From: an uncultured Eubacteriales bacterium
GTDB taxonomy: Bacteria; Bacillota; Clostridia; Oscillospirales; Acutalibacteraceae
Reading direction: 5' to 3'
DNA: 64,000 bases
Assembly: GCA_934454845.1 (NCBI GenBank)
Contig: CAKSGV010000002.1
Coordinates: 52,982-116,981, forward strand
The notes under the pieces were generated by a model that was given only the letters and a program-made list of their open reading frames with translations, did not search any database and was not told where the DNA came from. The translations under genes were made by a program, and so were the position numbers. The stretch's first letter is position 1; each line of letters starts with the position of its first letter. Of the stretch, positions 33,703-42,100 are shown in pieces.

Positions 33703-34596
33703 ATGGCTGAAAATTTTATTTTGTCCTGCGAGTCTACTGTAGATTTGCCGTTTGATTATGTTACGGGAAGAAATATTTCTGTTTTGTTTTATACTTATCA
33801 GGTTGACGGTGTGGAATATGTTGATAATATGGGCAGAAGTTCCGAAGATCTTAAAAGATTTTATGATTTCATAGCTGATGGGAAAGTGCCCACGACATCT
33901 CAGATCAACGAATTCACATATTATGATTATTTTGACGAGCTTCTTAAAAAAGGCGATGTTCTTCATATCGCGTTCGGCTCCGGAATGACTCCCTCTGTGA
34001 ATAACGCTTTAAAAGCCGCAGAAAATCTTAAAGAAAAATATCCGGATAGAAAGCTTATCATTATTGATTCTCTTTGCAGCTGCTGTGGTTACGGTCTTAT
34101 TGTGGACAGCGCCGCGGATGTAAGAGATGAGGGGAAAGATATTGAAGAAACCGCGCAGTATGTCAGAGATAACTGCACAAGAGTTTGCCACCAATTCTTT
34201 TCCACGGATATAAAATACTTTAAAAGAAGCGGAAGAGTGTCAGGCCCCGCAGCAACCGTTGCTTCAATTCTTGGAATTTGCCCTATTATGCACCTTGATC
34301 TTAAGGGGAAAATAGTAGCTTACGATAAAGCAAGAGGCAAGAAGAACGCCGTTTCAATAACTGTTAAAGAAATAGTTGAGCAGGCGGATAACGGCGCAAA
34401 ATACAGCGGAAAATGCTTTGTAGGACAGTCTAACTGTATGGAAGAAGCGCTTATGACGGTTAAAGAACTTGAAACCGCTATTCCTACACTTAAAGGCAAT
34501 ATAAAGATTTTTGATATCGGAACTATCATTGCCTCCCATTGCGGACCGGGAACTGTCGCTGTTTTCTTCTTCGGCACAAAATCTCATGTAGATTAA
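33703..34596 (+). CDS. DegV family fatty-acid-binding protein
   Basis: 297 residues. DegV proteins (FakB type) bind a fatty acid for phosphorylation by FakA. Motifs: ILSCESTVDLPFDY at the N-terminus, the KVPTTSQIN lipid-contact motif, IAFGSGMTPSVNNA, IIDSLCSCCGYGL and the C-terminal GTIIASHCGPGTVAVFF. All key positions are intact. AAGGAGC precedes ATG. Monocistronic, ending in a 17-bp perfect stem. Confidence 0.93.
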   Translation: MAENFILSCESTVDLPFDYVTGRNISVLFYTYQVDGVEYVDNMGRSSEDLKRFYDFIADGKVPTTSQINEFTYYDYFDELLKKGDVLHIAFGSGMTPSVNNALKAAENLKEKYPDRKLIIIDSLCSCCGYGLIVDSAADVRDEGKDIEETAQYVRDNCTRVCHQFFSTDIKYFKRSGRVSGPAATVASILGICPIMHLDLKGKIVAYDKARGKKNAVSITVKEIVEQADNGAKYSGKCFVGQSNCMEEALMTVKELETAIPTLKGNIKIFDIGTIIASHCGPGTVAVFFFGTKSHVD

Positions 34597-34640
34597 AAAG
34601 AAAAAGCTCTTCTCTTTAAAAAAAGAAGAGCTTTTTCTTT
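34597..34640 (+). terminator. rho-independent terminator after degV
   Basis: Perfect 17-bp stem, 34597-34613 with 34624-34640 (GAAAAAGCTCTTC core), ending in CTTTTTCTTT. Confidence 0.9.
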
Positions 34641-34643
34641 ACG

Positions 34644-34673
34644 CAAAAAGTACCCACCTTTTAAAAAGGTGGG
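34644..34673 (-). terminator. terminator of the liv operon
   Basis: CCCACCTTTT (34653-34662) and AAAAGGTGGG (34664-34673); reading leftward the stem is followed by TACTTTTTGCG, so it ends the livF transcript. Confidence 0.8.
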
Positions 34674-34682
34674 ATTTTAGTT

Positions 34683-35399
34683 TTATTTGCTTTTTCCGAG
34701 ATAGGCTTCTTTGACTGATTCGTTGCTGAGAAGTTCCTCTCCGGTGCCTGAAAGGGTAATGTTGCCTGTTTCTATAACAAAGCCGTAATCAGCTGTTTTG
34801 AGCGCCATATTTGCGTTTTGCTCTATAAGTAAAACGGTTATTCCGCTTTCGTTTATCGTTTTGATAATATTGAAGATATCTTTAACTACCAAAGGAGCAA
34901 GTCCCAAAGAGGGCTCATCCATCATAATAAGCTTAGGCCTTGCCATAAGCGCTCTGCCGACCGCGAGCATTTGCTGCTCACCGCCTGAAAGCGTACCTGC
35001 AAGCTGCCAGTTTCTTTCTTTGAGGCGGGGGAAGAGGGAATAAACATATTCAATATCCGAAGTAAGACTGTCTTTTCTTAAATATGCGCCTATTTTAAGA
35101 TTTTCAAGAACAGTCAGGTTAGGGAATACTCTTCTGCCCTCGGGAACGAGCGTAACGCCTTTTGAAACTATCTTATCGGGGGAAAGACCGCAAATGTTTT
35201 CTCCCTCAAAAATAATTTCTCCCGACTGCGGCTTTATAGTGCCCGAAACGGATTTAAGTATTGTGGATTTTCCTGCGCCGTTAGCGCCGATAAGTGTGAT
35301 TATCTTGCCTTTTTCAACCGAAAGGCTGATATCATTGACTGCTTTTATTCCTCCGAAATTAACCGAGAGGTCTTTAATTTCAAGTATATTATTCATCAT
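34683..35399 (-). CDS. livF: branched-chain amino acid (LIV-type) ABC transporter ATP-binding protein LivF
   Basis: About 238 residues: Walker A IGANGAGKST, LSGGEQQMLAVGRALM, Walker B LIMMDEPSLGLAP, and the LivF-specific VPEGRRVFPNLTVLENL Q-loop segment. Start ATG 35399 lies 6 nt after GGAG and inside the end of livG. Last gene of the livKHMGF operon. Substrate class (branched-chain amino acids or other small ligands) is inferred from the family only. Confidence 0.95.
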   Translation of the reverse strand: MMNNILEIKDLSVNFGGIKAVNDISLSVEKGKIITLIGANGAGKSTILKSVSGTIKPQSGEIIFEGENICGLSPDKIVSKGVTLVPEGRRVFPNLTVLENLKIGAYLRKDSLTSDIEYVYSLFPRLKERNWQLAGTLSGGEQQMLAVGRALMARPKLIMMDEPSLGLAPLVVKDIFNIIKTINESGITVLLIEQNANMALKTADYGFVIETGNITLSGTGEELLSNESVKEAYLGKSK

Positions 35400-36231
35400 C
35401 AGCAACTCCTAAATAAGCGTCGATAACGCGCTGATTTGACTGAATTTCCGCAGGAGTACCCTCGGCTATTTCCTTACCGAAATCTATTACATATATTCTG
35501 TCCGAAATATCCATAACAAGATTCATATGATGCTCGATAAGCAGTACTGAAAGATCGAATTTTTCTCTGATATAGTGGATAAATTCAGTAAGCTCTTCTG
35601 TTTCCTGGGGATTCATTCCCGCGGCAGGCTCGTCTAAAAGAAGAAGCTCGGGGTTTGTGGCAAGTGCGCGCGCTATTTCAAGCTTTCTTTGCTTGCCGTA
35701 GGGAAGAGAGGTGGCAAGTTCATCTTTAACATCTGCAAGGTCTACAAGATCGAGAAGCTCAAGAGTTTCTCTTCTCATTTTTTCCTCTTCTTTATAATTC
35801 AGCCTGAAAGTTGCCGTGAAAAGATTTGAGGTCCTGCGCAGGTGCTTTGCCGTGAGAACATTTTCAAAAACCGTCATAGACTTAAAAAGTCTGATATTCT
35901 GAAATGTTCTTGCCATTCCGAGCTCTGTCAGCTTATCCGGAGTTTTTTTGATAACTTTTGTATAAACACCGTGATTTTCGCCGCTGTAGAGCTTTTTCAT
36001 TTTTCCCTGAGGGTGGTTTTCAATGACGAGTTTATCGTTAAAATATATAGCGCCGTTAGTAGGCTCATAAATTCCTGTAATGGCATTAAAAGCAGTGGTT
36101 TTCCCCGCACCGTTAGGTCCGATAAGAGCAACTGTTTCGCCGCGGTTTATTTCCATAGAAAGGTTATTGACAGCTACGACGCCTCCGAACTGCATTGTAA
36201 GATTTTCAACTCTAAGAACGCTTTCAGACAT
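35389..36231 (-). CDS. livG: LIV-type ABC transporter ATP-binding protein LivG
   Basis: About 280 residues: Walker A IGPNGAGKTT, the LivG-type ARTFQNIRLFKSMTVFENV segment, signature SLPYGKQRKLEIARALA, Walker B LLLLDEPAAGMNPQE, H-loop LLIEHHM, and the long insertion between Walker A and Q-loop typical of LivG. Start ATG 36231 is 8 nt after AAGGTGG and overlaps livM by 8 bp. Confidence 0.95.
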   Translation of the reverse strand: MSESVLRVENLTMQFGGVVAVNNLSMEINRGETVALIGPNGAGKTTAFNAITGIYEPTNGAIYFNDKLVIENHPQGKMKKLYSGENHGVYTKVIKKTPDKLTELGMARTFQNIRLFKSMTVFENVLTAKHLRRTSNLFTATFRLNYKEEEKMRRETLELLDLVDLADVKDELATSLPYGKQRKLEIARALATNPELLLLDEPAAGMNPQETEELTEFIHYIREKFDLSVLLIEHHMNLVMDISDRIYVIDFGKEIAEGTPAEIQSNQRVIDAYLGVADDE

Positions 36232-37324
36232 TGCTCTCACCACCTTTTGCTTTTCTGCTCTTTCCAGTTATAAAATTTCCGATCTTTTTAAGATCGTCAT
36301 AAACAGATATCTCTTTAGAGCCCATTATACCTTTTCTGAAGAAAAGAACAACGATCATTATAAGCACCGAGAAAACGACCATTCTGAATCCCGGACCTAA
36401 AAGCGGAATTTTATGACCGGCTTTGGTGAATGTTTCGATATCAAGGAACTTAAGCCACCATTCACTGCTTGCATAATAAATGAAAGCTGCGATGATTGAG
36501 CCTGAAACAGAACCTATTCCGCCTATAACAACAACAAGAAGGATCTGATATGTCATACTAGAAGTGAATGAAACGGAAGAAACGCTTGTGTTGCACATTG
36601 CAAGCATTGCCCCTGCAATTCCGCAGAAAAATGAGCTTGTAACAAACGATATCTGCTTATGCTTTGCAAGATTTATTCCCATTGCTTCGGCGGCAATTTC
36701 ATCATCTCTTATAGCTTTGAATGCTCTGCCGTATGTAGAATTTATCATCAGCACTATGATAAGAATACAAATCCCCGCTATGGCGACATAAACAAGAATG
36801 TTTTTCGGAGCAGTAAAGCAGTTGATAGGATCGGGTCCGTTGGTAAGAGGACCGAACTGCGTAAGCTGAACAAGACCGCGGACTATTTCCGCAAATCCGA
36901 GAGTTGCGATAGCGAGATAGTCGCTTTTAAGTCTTAAAACGGGAAGACCGACCAAGAAAGCAAAGAAAGCCGCGACTATTCCTGCGATAAGAATTCCTAC
37001 AACGAGCGGCAGCTGAAACTGAATTATGCTGTCGCCGTAATTTCTGAAGACCGCCGGTCTTGAAGAAACGGGTATAGTAAAAATTGCATAAGCATAAGCT
37101 CCGAGGAGCATAAAGCCTGCCTGACCGAGAGAAAAAAGTCCCGTAAAACCGTTTAAAAGGTTCATAGACACTGCAGCCAGTGCAAATGTGCAGACCTTTC
37201 TTAAAACCGAAAACCACATCGAGGTTTCGGGAACTGTTAACTGAATTATAATAAGTGCTAAGAGCAATAAAGCTACAAAAGCAAGGTTGTAAAGCGTGCG
37301 TTTATTTAATATACCTTTTTTCAT
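36224..37324 (-). CDS. livM: LIV-type ABC transporter permease LivM
   Basis: 366-residue integral membrane protein with about eight helices. NLLNGFTGLFSLGQAGFM near the N-terminus and the coupling-helix region TYGRAFKAIRDDEIAAEAMGI with the GGIGSVSGSIIAA motif identify LivM. Basic C-terminal tail (RKAKGG). Follows livH by 2 bp. Confidence 0.95.
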   Translation of the reverse strand: MKKGILNKRTLYNLAFVALLLLALIIIQLTVPETSMWFSVLRKVCTFALAAVSMNLLNGFTGLFSLGQAGFMLLGAYAYAIFTIPVSSRPAVFRNYGDSIIQFQLPLVVGILIAGIVAAFFAFLVGLPVLRLKSDYLAIATLGFAEIVRGLVQLTQFGPLTNGPDPINCFTAPKNILVYVAIAGICILIIVLMINSTYGRAFKAIRDDEIAAEAMGINLAKHKQISFVTSSFFCGIAGAMLAMCNTSVSSVSFTSSMTYQILLVVVIGGIGSVSGSIIAAFIYYASSEWWLKFLDIETFTKAGHKIPLLGPGFRMVVFSVLIMIVVLFFRKGIMGSKEISVYDDLKKIGNFITGKSRKAKGGESNV

Positions 37325-37326
37325 TT

Positions 37327-38208
37327 TTACACCTTCTCCGTAGTTTTTTCGCCCAAAATGCCCGTAGGCTTAACGATGAGAATTATAATAAGCAATGCAA
37401 AAGAAATAACATCGCTGAAATCTGCAAGACCGAAAGCTTTCGAAAGACTTTCTACAACTCCGATTATCAGTGCACCGATAACCGCACCCGGTACAGAGCC
37501 TATACCGCCGACAACTGCCGCGATAAATGCTTTTATTCCGGGAGTAGATCCCGCAAGGTGATTTATACCTGTGTTCTTTGCAAAATAAAGAACAGATCCT
37601 ATCGCCGCGAGGAAAGCTCCTATCGCAAATGTTACGGAAATAACATTGTTTATTTTAATACCCATAAGCTGTGAAGTTTCAAAGTCCTTTGAAACCGCTC
37701 TCATAGACATTCCGAATTTTGTGTGATTGATAACAAGCACAAGCAAAACAGTAAGCACAATTGCGATTATCGGAGAGAGAAATACCGCAAGCTTGTCTTT
37801 AACGCCGAAAAGACGAATGCTGTCGCTTATTAACGGAATATCGGGGAACTGCTTTGAAAGTCCGCCGGTGATATAGCAAACTAAGTTCTGAAGCAGATAA
37901 GAAACGCCTATCGCCGATATCATAACCGACATTCTCGGAGCCTGGCGCAGTGGAGAATATGCACATTTTTCAATAAGGAAACCTATGAATACGGTAAGAA
38001 TGATCATAAGCGCGACCGAAACCCAAATAGGCATCGTCGGGAAATCGGCAACAAGATAAATGAGCATTATTCCAGAAACCATAAACAGATCGCCGTGTGC
38101 GAAATTGATCAGTTTAAGAATACCGTATACCATTGTGTATCCTATTGCAACAAGCGCGAACTGACCGCCCGTTGCAAGACCTCTTATAAGGTAAGGAACT
38201 ATATTCAT
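37327..38208 (-). CDS. livH: LIV-type ABC transporter permease LivH
   Basis: 293-residue membrane protein. Motifs: YTMVYGILKLINFAHGDLFM at the N-terminus, the RAVSKDFETSQLMGI coupling region and VGGIGSVPGAVIGALIIG. First gene after the binding protein; an attenuator-like hairpin (38228-38261) lies between them, so livH-M-G-F are probably made at lower level than the binding protein. Confidence 0.95.
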   Translation of the reverse strand: MNIVPYLIRGLATGGQFALVAIGYTMVYGILKLINFAHGDLFMVSGIMLIYLVADFPTMPIWVSVALMIILTVFIGFLIEKCAYSPLRQAPRMSVMISAIGVSYLLQNLVCYITGGLSKQFPDIPLISDSIRLFGVKDKLAVFLSPIIAIVLTVLLVLVINHTKFGMSMRAVSKDFETSQLMGIKINNVISVTFAIGAFLAAIGSVLYFAKNTGINHLAGSTPGIKAFIAAVVGGIGSVPGAVIGALIIGVVESLSKAFGLADFSDVISFALLIIILIVKPTGILGEKTTEKV

Positions 38209-38227
38209 ACTAAAAACCTTTCAATGC

Positions 38228-38261
38228 AAAAAGTACGGCAGGTAATTCCTACCGTACTTTT
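38228..38261 (-). terminator. attenuator hairpin between the binding protein and livH
   Basis: AAAGTACGG (38230-38238) pairs with CCGTACTTT (38252-38260) with inner AGG/CCT pairing; reading leftward it ends in CTTTTTGC. Such hairpins usually protect and limit read-through after the abundant binding-protein mRNA. Confidence 0.75.
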
Positions 38262-38275
38262 AAGAATAAACTGAA

Positions 38276-39541
38276 TTATTTTATAAGATCCCAGGCAAAC
38301 CTAGCCATTACAGAGCCCTGGAAAGGATCGAGGAAGCAAGTACGGAAATAATAGTTGTTTCCTTCTGTAACAGAAGCGTTTGTGCAGGAAATGCCTATAG
38401 CCGGCATACAAGCCGCCTCAAAGGTTTTTGCAGCTGCGATGGAAACGCCCGAGCCGTAAGATCCGAGAGAGATGAGGGCTTTTTTGGAAACTATGTTGGA
38501 AGCGGCAGTAACTGCGTTCTCTTCCAAAGAGCCGTTATCACTTACATAAACTTCAACTTTATATTTTTCGCCTGCTATATCAACGGTGTTGTCAAGAGAG
38601 TTAGCGTACTGAATTCCGATAACCTCCTGCTTGCCGCCTGCGGCATTAGCACCGGAAGTAGGCTCGTAAACGCCTATAACGATCTTTTTGTTAGCAGTGT
38701 CAAGCTTAATGCCCTGAGCGTCGCCGTAATCAAAAGCGGTAGCCTGAACAGCATCGTTTTTAACAGTCTGAAGCTTTTTAAACTCAAACTTACCGTCGCC
38801 GGCTTTCTTGATGTATGCGCTGTCCTTTATAGCGTCGCCGTTTTTATCAAACTGGAGCTTTCCTGCTACTCCGTTTTCATATGTAAGAGTCCACAATGCG
38901 GAAGCAATATCTACAGAAGTGAGATCAGCACCTTTATTCTTAGCCGCCTCGCGGATAGCCGCAAGAGCAACGTTATAAGCGTCAAATCCGAGAGCTGATA
39001 CAGCGGCAACTATATCGTTTCCGCCGTTCATTTCATAATAATCTTTATTTTCATTGAGCCATTTTTTGAAGCCTTTTACAAAATCGGAAGCCGCTGTTGA
39101 AGAAGAGTCGTTCTCATCAAAGAATGTTGAGCAGTAAACTTCAAGGTCGGTTCCCTTTATAGCGTCTAAGATAACCGAAGATTCCCAGGTATCGCCTGCA
39201 AGAATGGGGCACTCGATTCCGAGGTCGTCAGCATTCTTAAGTAAGTTTGCCGCAACTGTTGTAGAGTTAGGAGCAAAAATTACATCTGCGTTGTTATCAA
39301 GAGCTTTCTGAAGATAGTCGGAAAAGTTTGTGGTGTTGGTCGGAAATGTTTCCATAACTACCTTGCCGCCGAGCTTTTCAAAAGCGGTTTTAAAGTTGTT
39401 AGCAAGGCCTAAGGAATATGTATCGCCTTTTTCTGCGATAACATAAGCTGTGGCTTTTCCGCTTGATGAGCCGCCTGCGCAGCCTGCAAGACAGGTAAGA
39501 GCCATTGCAATACATAAAAGCATAGCAATAATTTTTTTCAT
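38276..39541 (-). CDS. livK: LIV-type substrate-binding lipoprotein with circularly permuted domain order
   Basis: Extracellular binding protein of the LIV operon, 421 residues. A normal lipoprotein signal ends in LAGC (Cys21) and a Gly/Ser linker follows. The mature part then starts with ATAYVIAEKGDTYSLGL (from about residue 30), which in ordinary LIV-binding proteins is the second-lobe segment after the first crossover, runs through FAPNSTT, GDTWESS, VSALGFDAYNVALAA to LQFDKNGDAIKDSAYIKK (the usual C-terminal region, about 229-246), passes a linker of about 30 residues (257-285), and ends with KIVIGVYEPTSGANAAGG through SYGSGVS, GISCTN and RTCFLDPFQGSVMARFAWD, which is ordinarily the mature N-terminus. 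Nothing obvious is lost at the junctions. Start ATG 39541 follows GGAGGG. Family is certain; the permuted order is read directly from sequence; function is inferred. Confidence 0.88.
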   Translation of the reverse strand: MKKIIAMLLCIAMALTCLAGCAGGSSSGKATAYVIAEKGDTYSLGLANNFKTAFEKLGGKVVMETFPTNTTNFSDYLQKALDNNADVIFAPNSTTVAANLLKNADDLGIECPILAGDTWESSVILDAIKGTDLEVYCSTFFDENDSSSTAASDFVKGFKKWLNENKDYYEMNGGNDIVAAVSALGFDAYNVALAAIREAAKNKGADLTSVDIASALWTLTYENGVAGKLQFDKNGDAIKDSAYIKKAGDGKFEFKKLQTVKNDAVQATAFDYGDAQGIKLDTANKKIVIGVYEPTSGANAAGGKQEVIGIQYANSLDNTVDIAGEKYKVEVYVSDNGSLEENAVTAASNIVSKKALISLGSYGSGVSIAAAKTFEAACMPAIGISCTNASVTEGNNYYFRTCFLDPFQGSVMARFAWDLIK

Positions 39542-39573
39542 TAGAAAATCCCTCCGTTTTTAAATATAAAGGT

Positions 39574-39582
39574 ATTTTATCA
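39574..39582 (-). promoter_or_regulatory. extended -10 promoter of the liv operon
   Basis: Reading leftward: TG-A-TAAAAT (39582-39574), about 33 bp before the binding-protein start; the -35 is weak. The rest of the 258-bp gap to glyA holds the glyA promoter and nothing else recognised. Confidence 0.5.
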
Positions 39583-39738
39583 CATTTGCTATAAAATTGC
39601 TACACTTTTTTCACTGATTAGGTTCAAAAACTAATTTTATAAACCGAAATCATAAATCAAATTAATCTTTTTAACCAAAATCTAAAATCGACAAAATAAT
39701 TGTGCGTGTATTGCGGACAAAACTGTTTTTAATTTATA

Positions 39739-39767
39739 TTGCAAATATTTAAATAATATGTTATATT
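39739..39767 (+). promoter_or_regulatory. sigma-A-type promoter for glyA
   Basis: TTGCAA (39739-39744), 17-bp spacer, TATATT (39762-39767) with TG-T in front. Confidence 0.6.
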
Positions 39768-39799
39768 TAATAAAATACTAAAATTAAAGAGGAAAAACT

Positions 39800-41035
39800 A
39801 TGAATTTTTTTGAAAATCTTTCGTCTTTTGACAGCGAAGTAGCGGCGGCCTGCGAGTCAGAGCTTTGCCGTCAGCGTGAAAACATTGAGCTTATCGCTTC
39901 CGAAAATATCGTTTCTCAAGCGGTGTTGCTTGCTGCAGGAGGAATTCTCACAAATAAATATGCCGAAGGATATCCCGGAAAAAGATATTACGGCGGCTGC
40001 CAATATGTAGATATAGTCGAAAATATTGCAAGAGAAAGAGCCAAAAAGCTCTTTGGAGCGGAGCATGCGAATGTTCAGCCTCATTCGGGAGCAAATGCAA
40101 ACCTTGCTGTTTTCTTTGCGCTTTTAAATCCCGGAGATACCGTTATGGGAATGAACTTATCGCAGGGAGGCCACTTATCTCACGGCTCGCCTGTTAATAT
40201 TTCGGGTAAATACTTTAATATAGTGCCTTACGGCGTGAATAAAGAAACCGAAACCATTGATTATGATGAAATGGAAAAAATTGCGCTTGATTGCAAGCCG
40301 AAAATGATAATAGCCGGAGCAAGCGCATATTCCAGAATTATTGATTTTGAGCGCTGCAGGGAAATAGCGGATAAAGTGGGAGCATATTTAATGGTGGATA
40401 TGGCTCATATTGCGGGGCTTGTTGCGGCAGGTCTTCATCCGTCGCCCGTTCCCTTTGCCGATGTTGTTACCACTACCACTCATAAGACCTTAAGAGGTCC
40501 GAGAGGCGGAATGATACTTTGCAAAGAAAAATATGCAAAATTGATTGATAAGGCGGTTTTTCCCGGCACACAAGGCGGACCTCTTATGCATATCATTGCC
40601 GCAAAAGCGGTAGCTTTAGGCGAGGCCCTTACCGATGAATTCAAGGAATATCAAAAACAAATAGTGAAAAACGCGGCAAAGCTTAGCTCAAGTCTTAAAG
40701 ACCGCGGAATAAAGATAGTATCTAACGGAACGGACAATCACCTTATGCTTCTTGACCTAACAAACACCGGTCTTACCGGAAAGGAGCTTGAAGCATATCT
40801 TGACGAGGTGCATATAACCGCCAATAAAAATACTATTCCGAACGAAACCTTAAGTCCTTTTATAACGAGCGGACTTAGGATTGGAACCCCTGCCGTAACT
40901 TCAAGAGGATTTAAAGAGCCGGAAATGGAGCTTATCGCAGGATTTATAGCCGATATTATTGAAGATTATAATAAAAATAAGGAAAAAGTTGCAAGCGCCG
41001 TGAAAGAGCTTTGCAAAAAATTTCCAATATATTAA
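39800..41035 (+). CDS. glyA: serine hydroxymethyltransferase
   Basis: PLP enzyme interconverting serine and glycine with transfer of a one-carbon unit to tetrahydrofolate. 411 residues. Landmarks: ENIELIASENIVS, TNKYAEGYPGKRYYGGC, PHSGANANLAVFFAL, VDMAHIAGLVAAG and the PLP lysine in TTTTHKTLRGPRGG. AAAGAGG site. Own promoter and terminator; faces the M23 gene. Confidence 0.98.
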   Translation: MNFFENLSSFDSEVAAACESELCRQRENIELIASENIVSQAVLLAAGGILTNKYAEGYPGKRYYGGCQYVDIVENIARERAKKLFGAEHANVQPHSGANANLAVFFALLNPGDTVMGMNLSQGGHLSHGSPVNISGKYFNIVPYGVNKETETIDYDEMEKIALDCKPKMIIAGASAYSRIIDFERCREIADKVGAYLMVDMAHIAGLVAAGLHPSPVPFADVVTTTTHKTLRGPRGGMILCKEKYAKLIDKAVFPGTQGGPLMHIIAAKAVALGEALTDEFKEYQKQIVKNAAKLSSSLKDRGIKIVSNGTDNHLMLLDLTNTGLTGKELEAYLDEVHITANKNTIPNETLSPFITSGLRIGTPAVTSRGFKEPEMELIAGFIADIIEDYNKNKEKVASAVKELCKKFPIY

Positions 41036-41039
41036 AATA

Positions 41040-41080
41040 CAGGCTGTAAGAAAATCAATTTTCTTACAGCCTGATTTTAT
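41040..41080 (+). terminator. rho-independent terminator after glyA
   Basis: CAGGCTGTAAGAAAAT (41040-41055) and ATTTTCTTACAGCCTG (41058-41073), a perfect 16-bp stem, then ATTTTAT. Confidence 0.88.
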
Positions 41081-41108
41081 GCCCCTAAGCGATTATGTCG
41101 AGGGCATC

Positions 41109-41804
41109 TTATTTAGGCATTATTTCATTGGGAGAAATCGCATTTCCGTCACGGTAAACCTCTAAATGAAGATGAGAGGGATCTTCGCACTCGGATGGAA
41201 TTTCGCCGAGAGTGCCTAAAGTGTCTCCCGCGTTGACGGCGTCATTTTGAGATACGTTTATAACTGCGAGTCCGCAGTATTTTACGGTTGTTCCGCTGTG
41301 ATCGACAGTTACTGTCTTGCCGGTGACAAGGGAGTTTTCAACCGAAATTACTTTGCCCTGGCTCACAGCTTTAACCTTTGTGCCGGCTTTAGCGGCAATG
41401 TCCACGCCCGAATGAATTCTCATATCATTAAATGTTTTTGAAAATTGCAAATTAGTGTCGCTGTAGCCTTTAATAATCGCTCCTTCGACCGCATTTACAA
41501 ATGTGGGAGCTTTTGTTTCGGGTTTAGCGGGAGTTTCGGCAGCGCTTGAAGCTGCAGGCGCAGGCTCTGAATAAGGCTCGCCGGTAACTTTATTTTCTGT
41601 CTGAGAAGAAACCTTTGAGCTATCCTTATCATTATATGACTCACTGTTTATAATTGATGAATTTTTATTTTCTTTGACTTTTGGTTTATTATTGACGGAT
41701 AATCTTATGATCACTGCTAAGAATGCTATGCAGCAAAAAATCACGCCGTAAACATTCTTTTTTATTTTTTTTGTATTATCAGATGAATAATCGCTGTATT
41801 TCAT
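41109..41804 (-). CDS. membrane-anchored M23 family peptidase, SpoIIQ-like
   Basis: 231 residues: short cytoplasmic N-terminus, one membrane helix (about 18-36), a low-complexity linker (about 40-100, rich in Ser, Lys, Pro, Ala), then a LytM/M23 domain. Both zinc-binding motifs are intact: HSGVD (H131, D135) and HLHLEV (H211, H213). Size and layout match SpoIIQ, the forespore half of the SpoIIQ-SpoIIIAH channel; unlike the Bacillus protein, which lacks one zinc ligand, this one looks catalytically competent. A housekeeping amidase/endopeptidase role cannot be excluded. AAGGAG precedes ATG. Confidence 0.82.
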   Translation of the reverse strand: MKYSDYSSDNTKKIKKNVYGVIFCCIAFLAVIIRLSVNNKPKVKENKNSSIINSESYNDKDSSKVSSQTENKVTGEPYSEPAPAASSAAETPAKPETKAPTFVNAVEGAIIKGYSDTNLQFSKTFNDMRIHSGVDIAAKAGTKVKAVSQGKVISVENSLVTGKTVTVDHSGTTVKYCGLAVINVSQNDAVNAGDTLGTLGEIPSECEDPSHLHLEVYRDGNAISPNEIMPK

Positions 41805-41907
41805 TTTGATTTCTCCTTGCTTTTAGTTGTCAAAGATATTATGCACAAAATTATTAATATATATTCTCTAAAAAATTAAAATTGCGTTCATAGAAAGTAC
41901 AAATTTA

Positions 41908-42048
41908 TGGTTTAATATATAGTTGTACCGAAAAGGGAGCCGCACCCTTAAGGTATAATTCCTAAAAATTAGGAATTCTCTCCTCAAACCCCTTAAAAGC
42001 AAAAGAGAGCCGCGAATTTTAAGCGACTCTCTTTTGCTTTTTAAAAAA
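41908..42048 (+). ncRNA. candidate small structured RNA or upstream leader with own terminator
   Basis: An extended -10 (TG-G-TTTAAT, TTTAAT at 41911-41916) is followed by three stems: TACC..AAGGG / CCCTT..GGTA (41926-41955), AATTCCTAA/TTAGGAATT (41957-41977) and a perfect 15-bp terminator stem AAAAGCAAAAGAGAG / CTCTCTTTTGCTTTT (41995-42009, 42027-42041) with an inner CGC/GCG, ending in TTTT. CTCTC at 41978-41982 could pair with GAGAG at 42005-42009 and block the terminator. No open reading frame of credible composition is present. No known RNA family recognised. The rest of the 380-bp gap between the M23 gene and glnA is covered by this unit and the glnA leader. Confidence 0.4.
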
Positions 42049-42062
42049 ATAGCCAAATCCGA

Positions 42063-42091
42063 TTGACAGGTTTTTTTTGGTGTGATATAAT
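42063..42091 (+). promoter_or_regulatory. consensus sigma-A promoter for glnA
   Basis: TTGACA (42063-42068), 17-bp spacer, TATAAT (42086-42091), with TG-A before the -10. Predicted start near 42098. Confidence 0.85.
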
Positions 42092-42100
42092 TAATTGGCA

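Noticed and set aside
38276..39541. Binding-protein gene as a fusion of two tandem paralogues or a pseudogene
   Set aside because: Each segment occurs only once, together they make one complete protein, the frame is open throughout and the signal and ribosome-binding site are intact.
41830..41862. TTGACA-like sequence close to the M23 gene start as its promoter
   Set aside because: It lies too near the ribosome-binding site to leave room for a -10 and a transcription start; no sigma-F or sigma-E type match was convincing either.
41926..41955. Second ANTAR hexaloop hairpin in the upstream unit
   Set aside because: The loop is AGCCGCA, with seven bases and no G at position 4.
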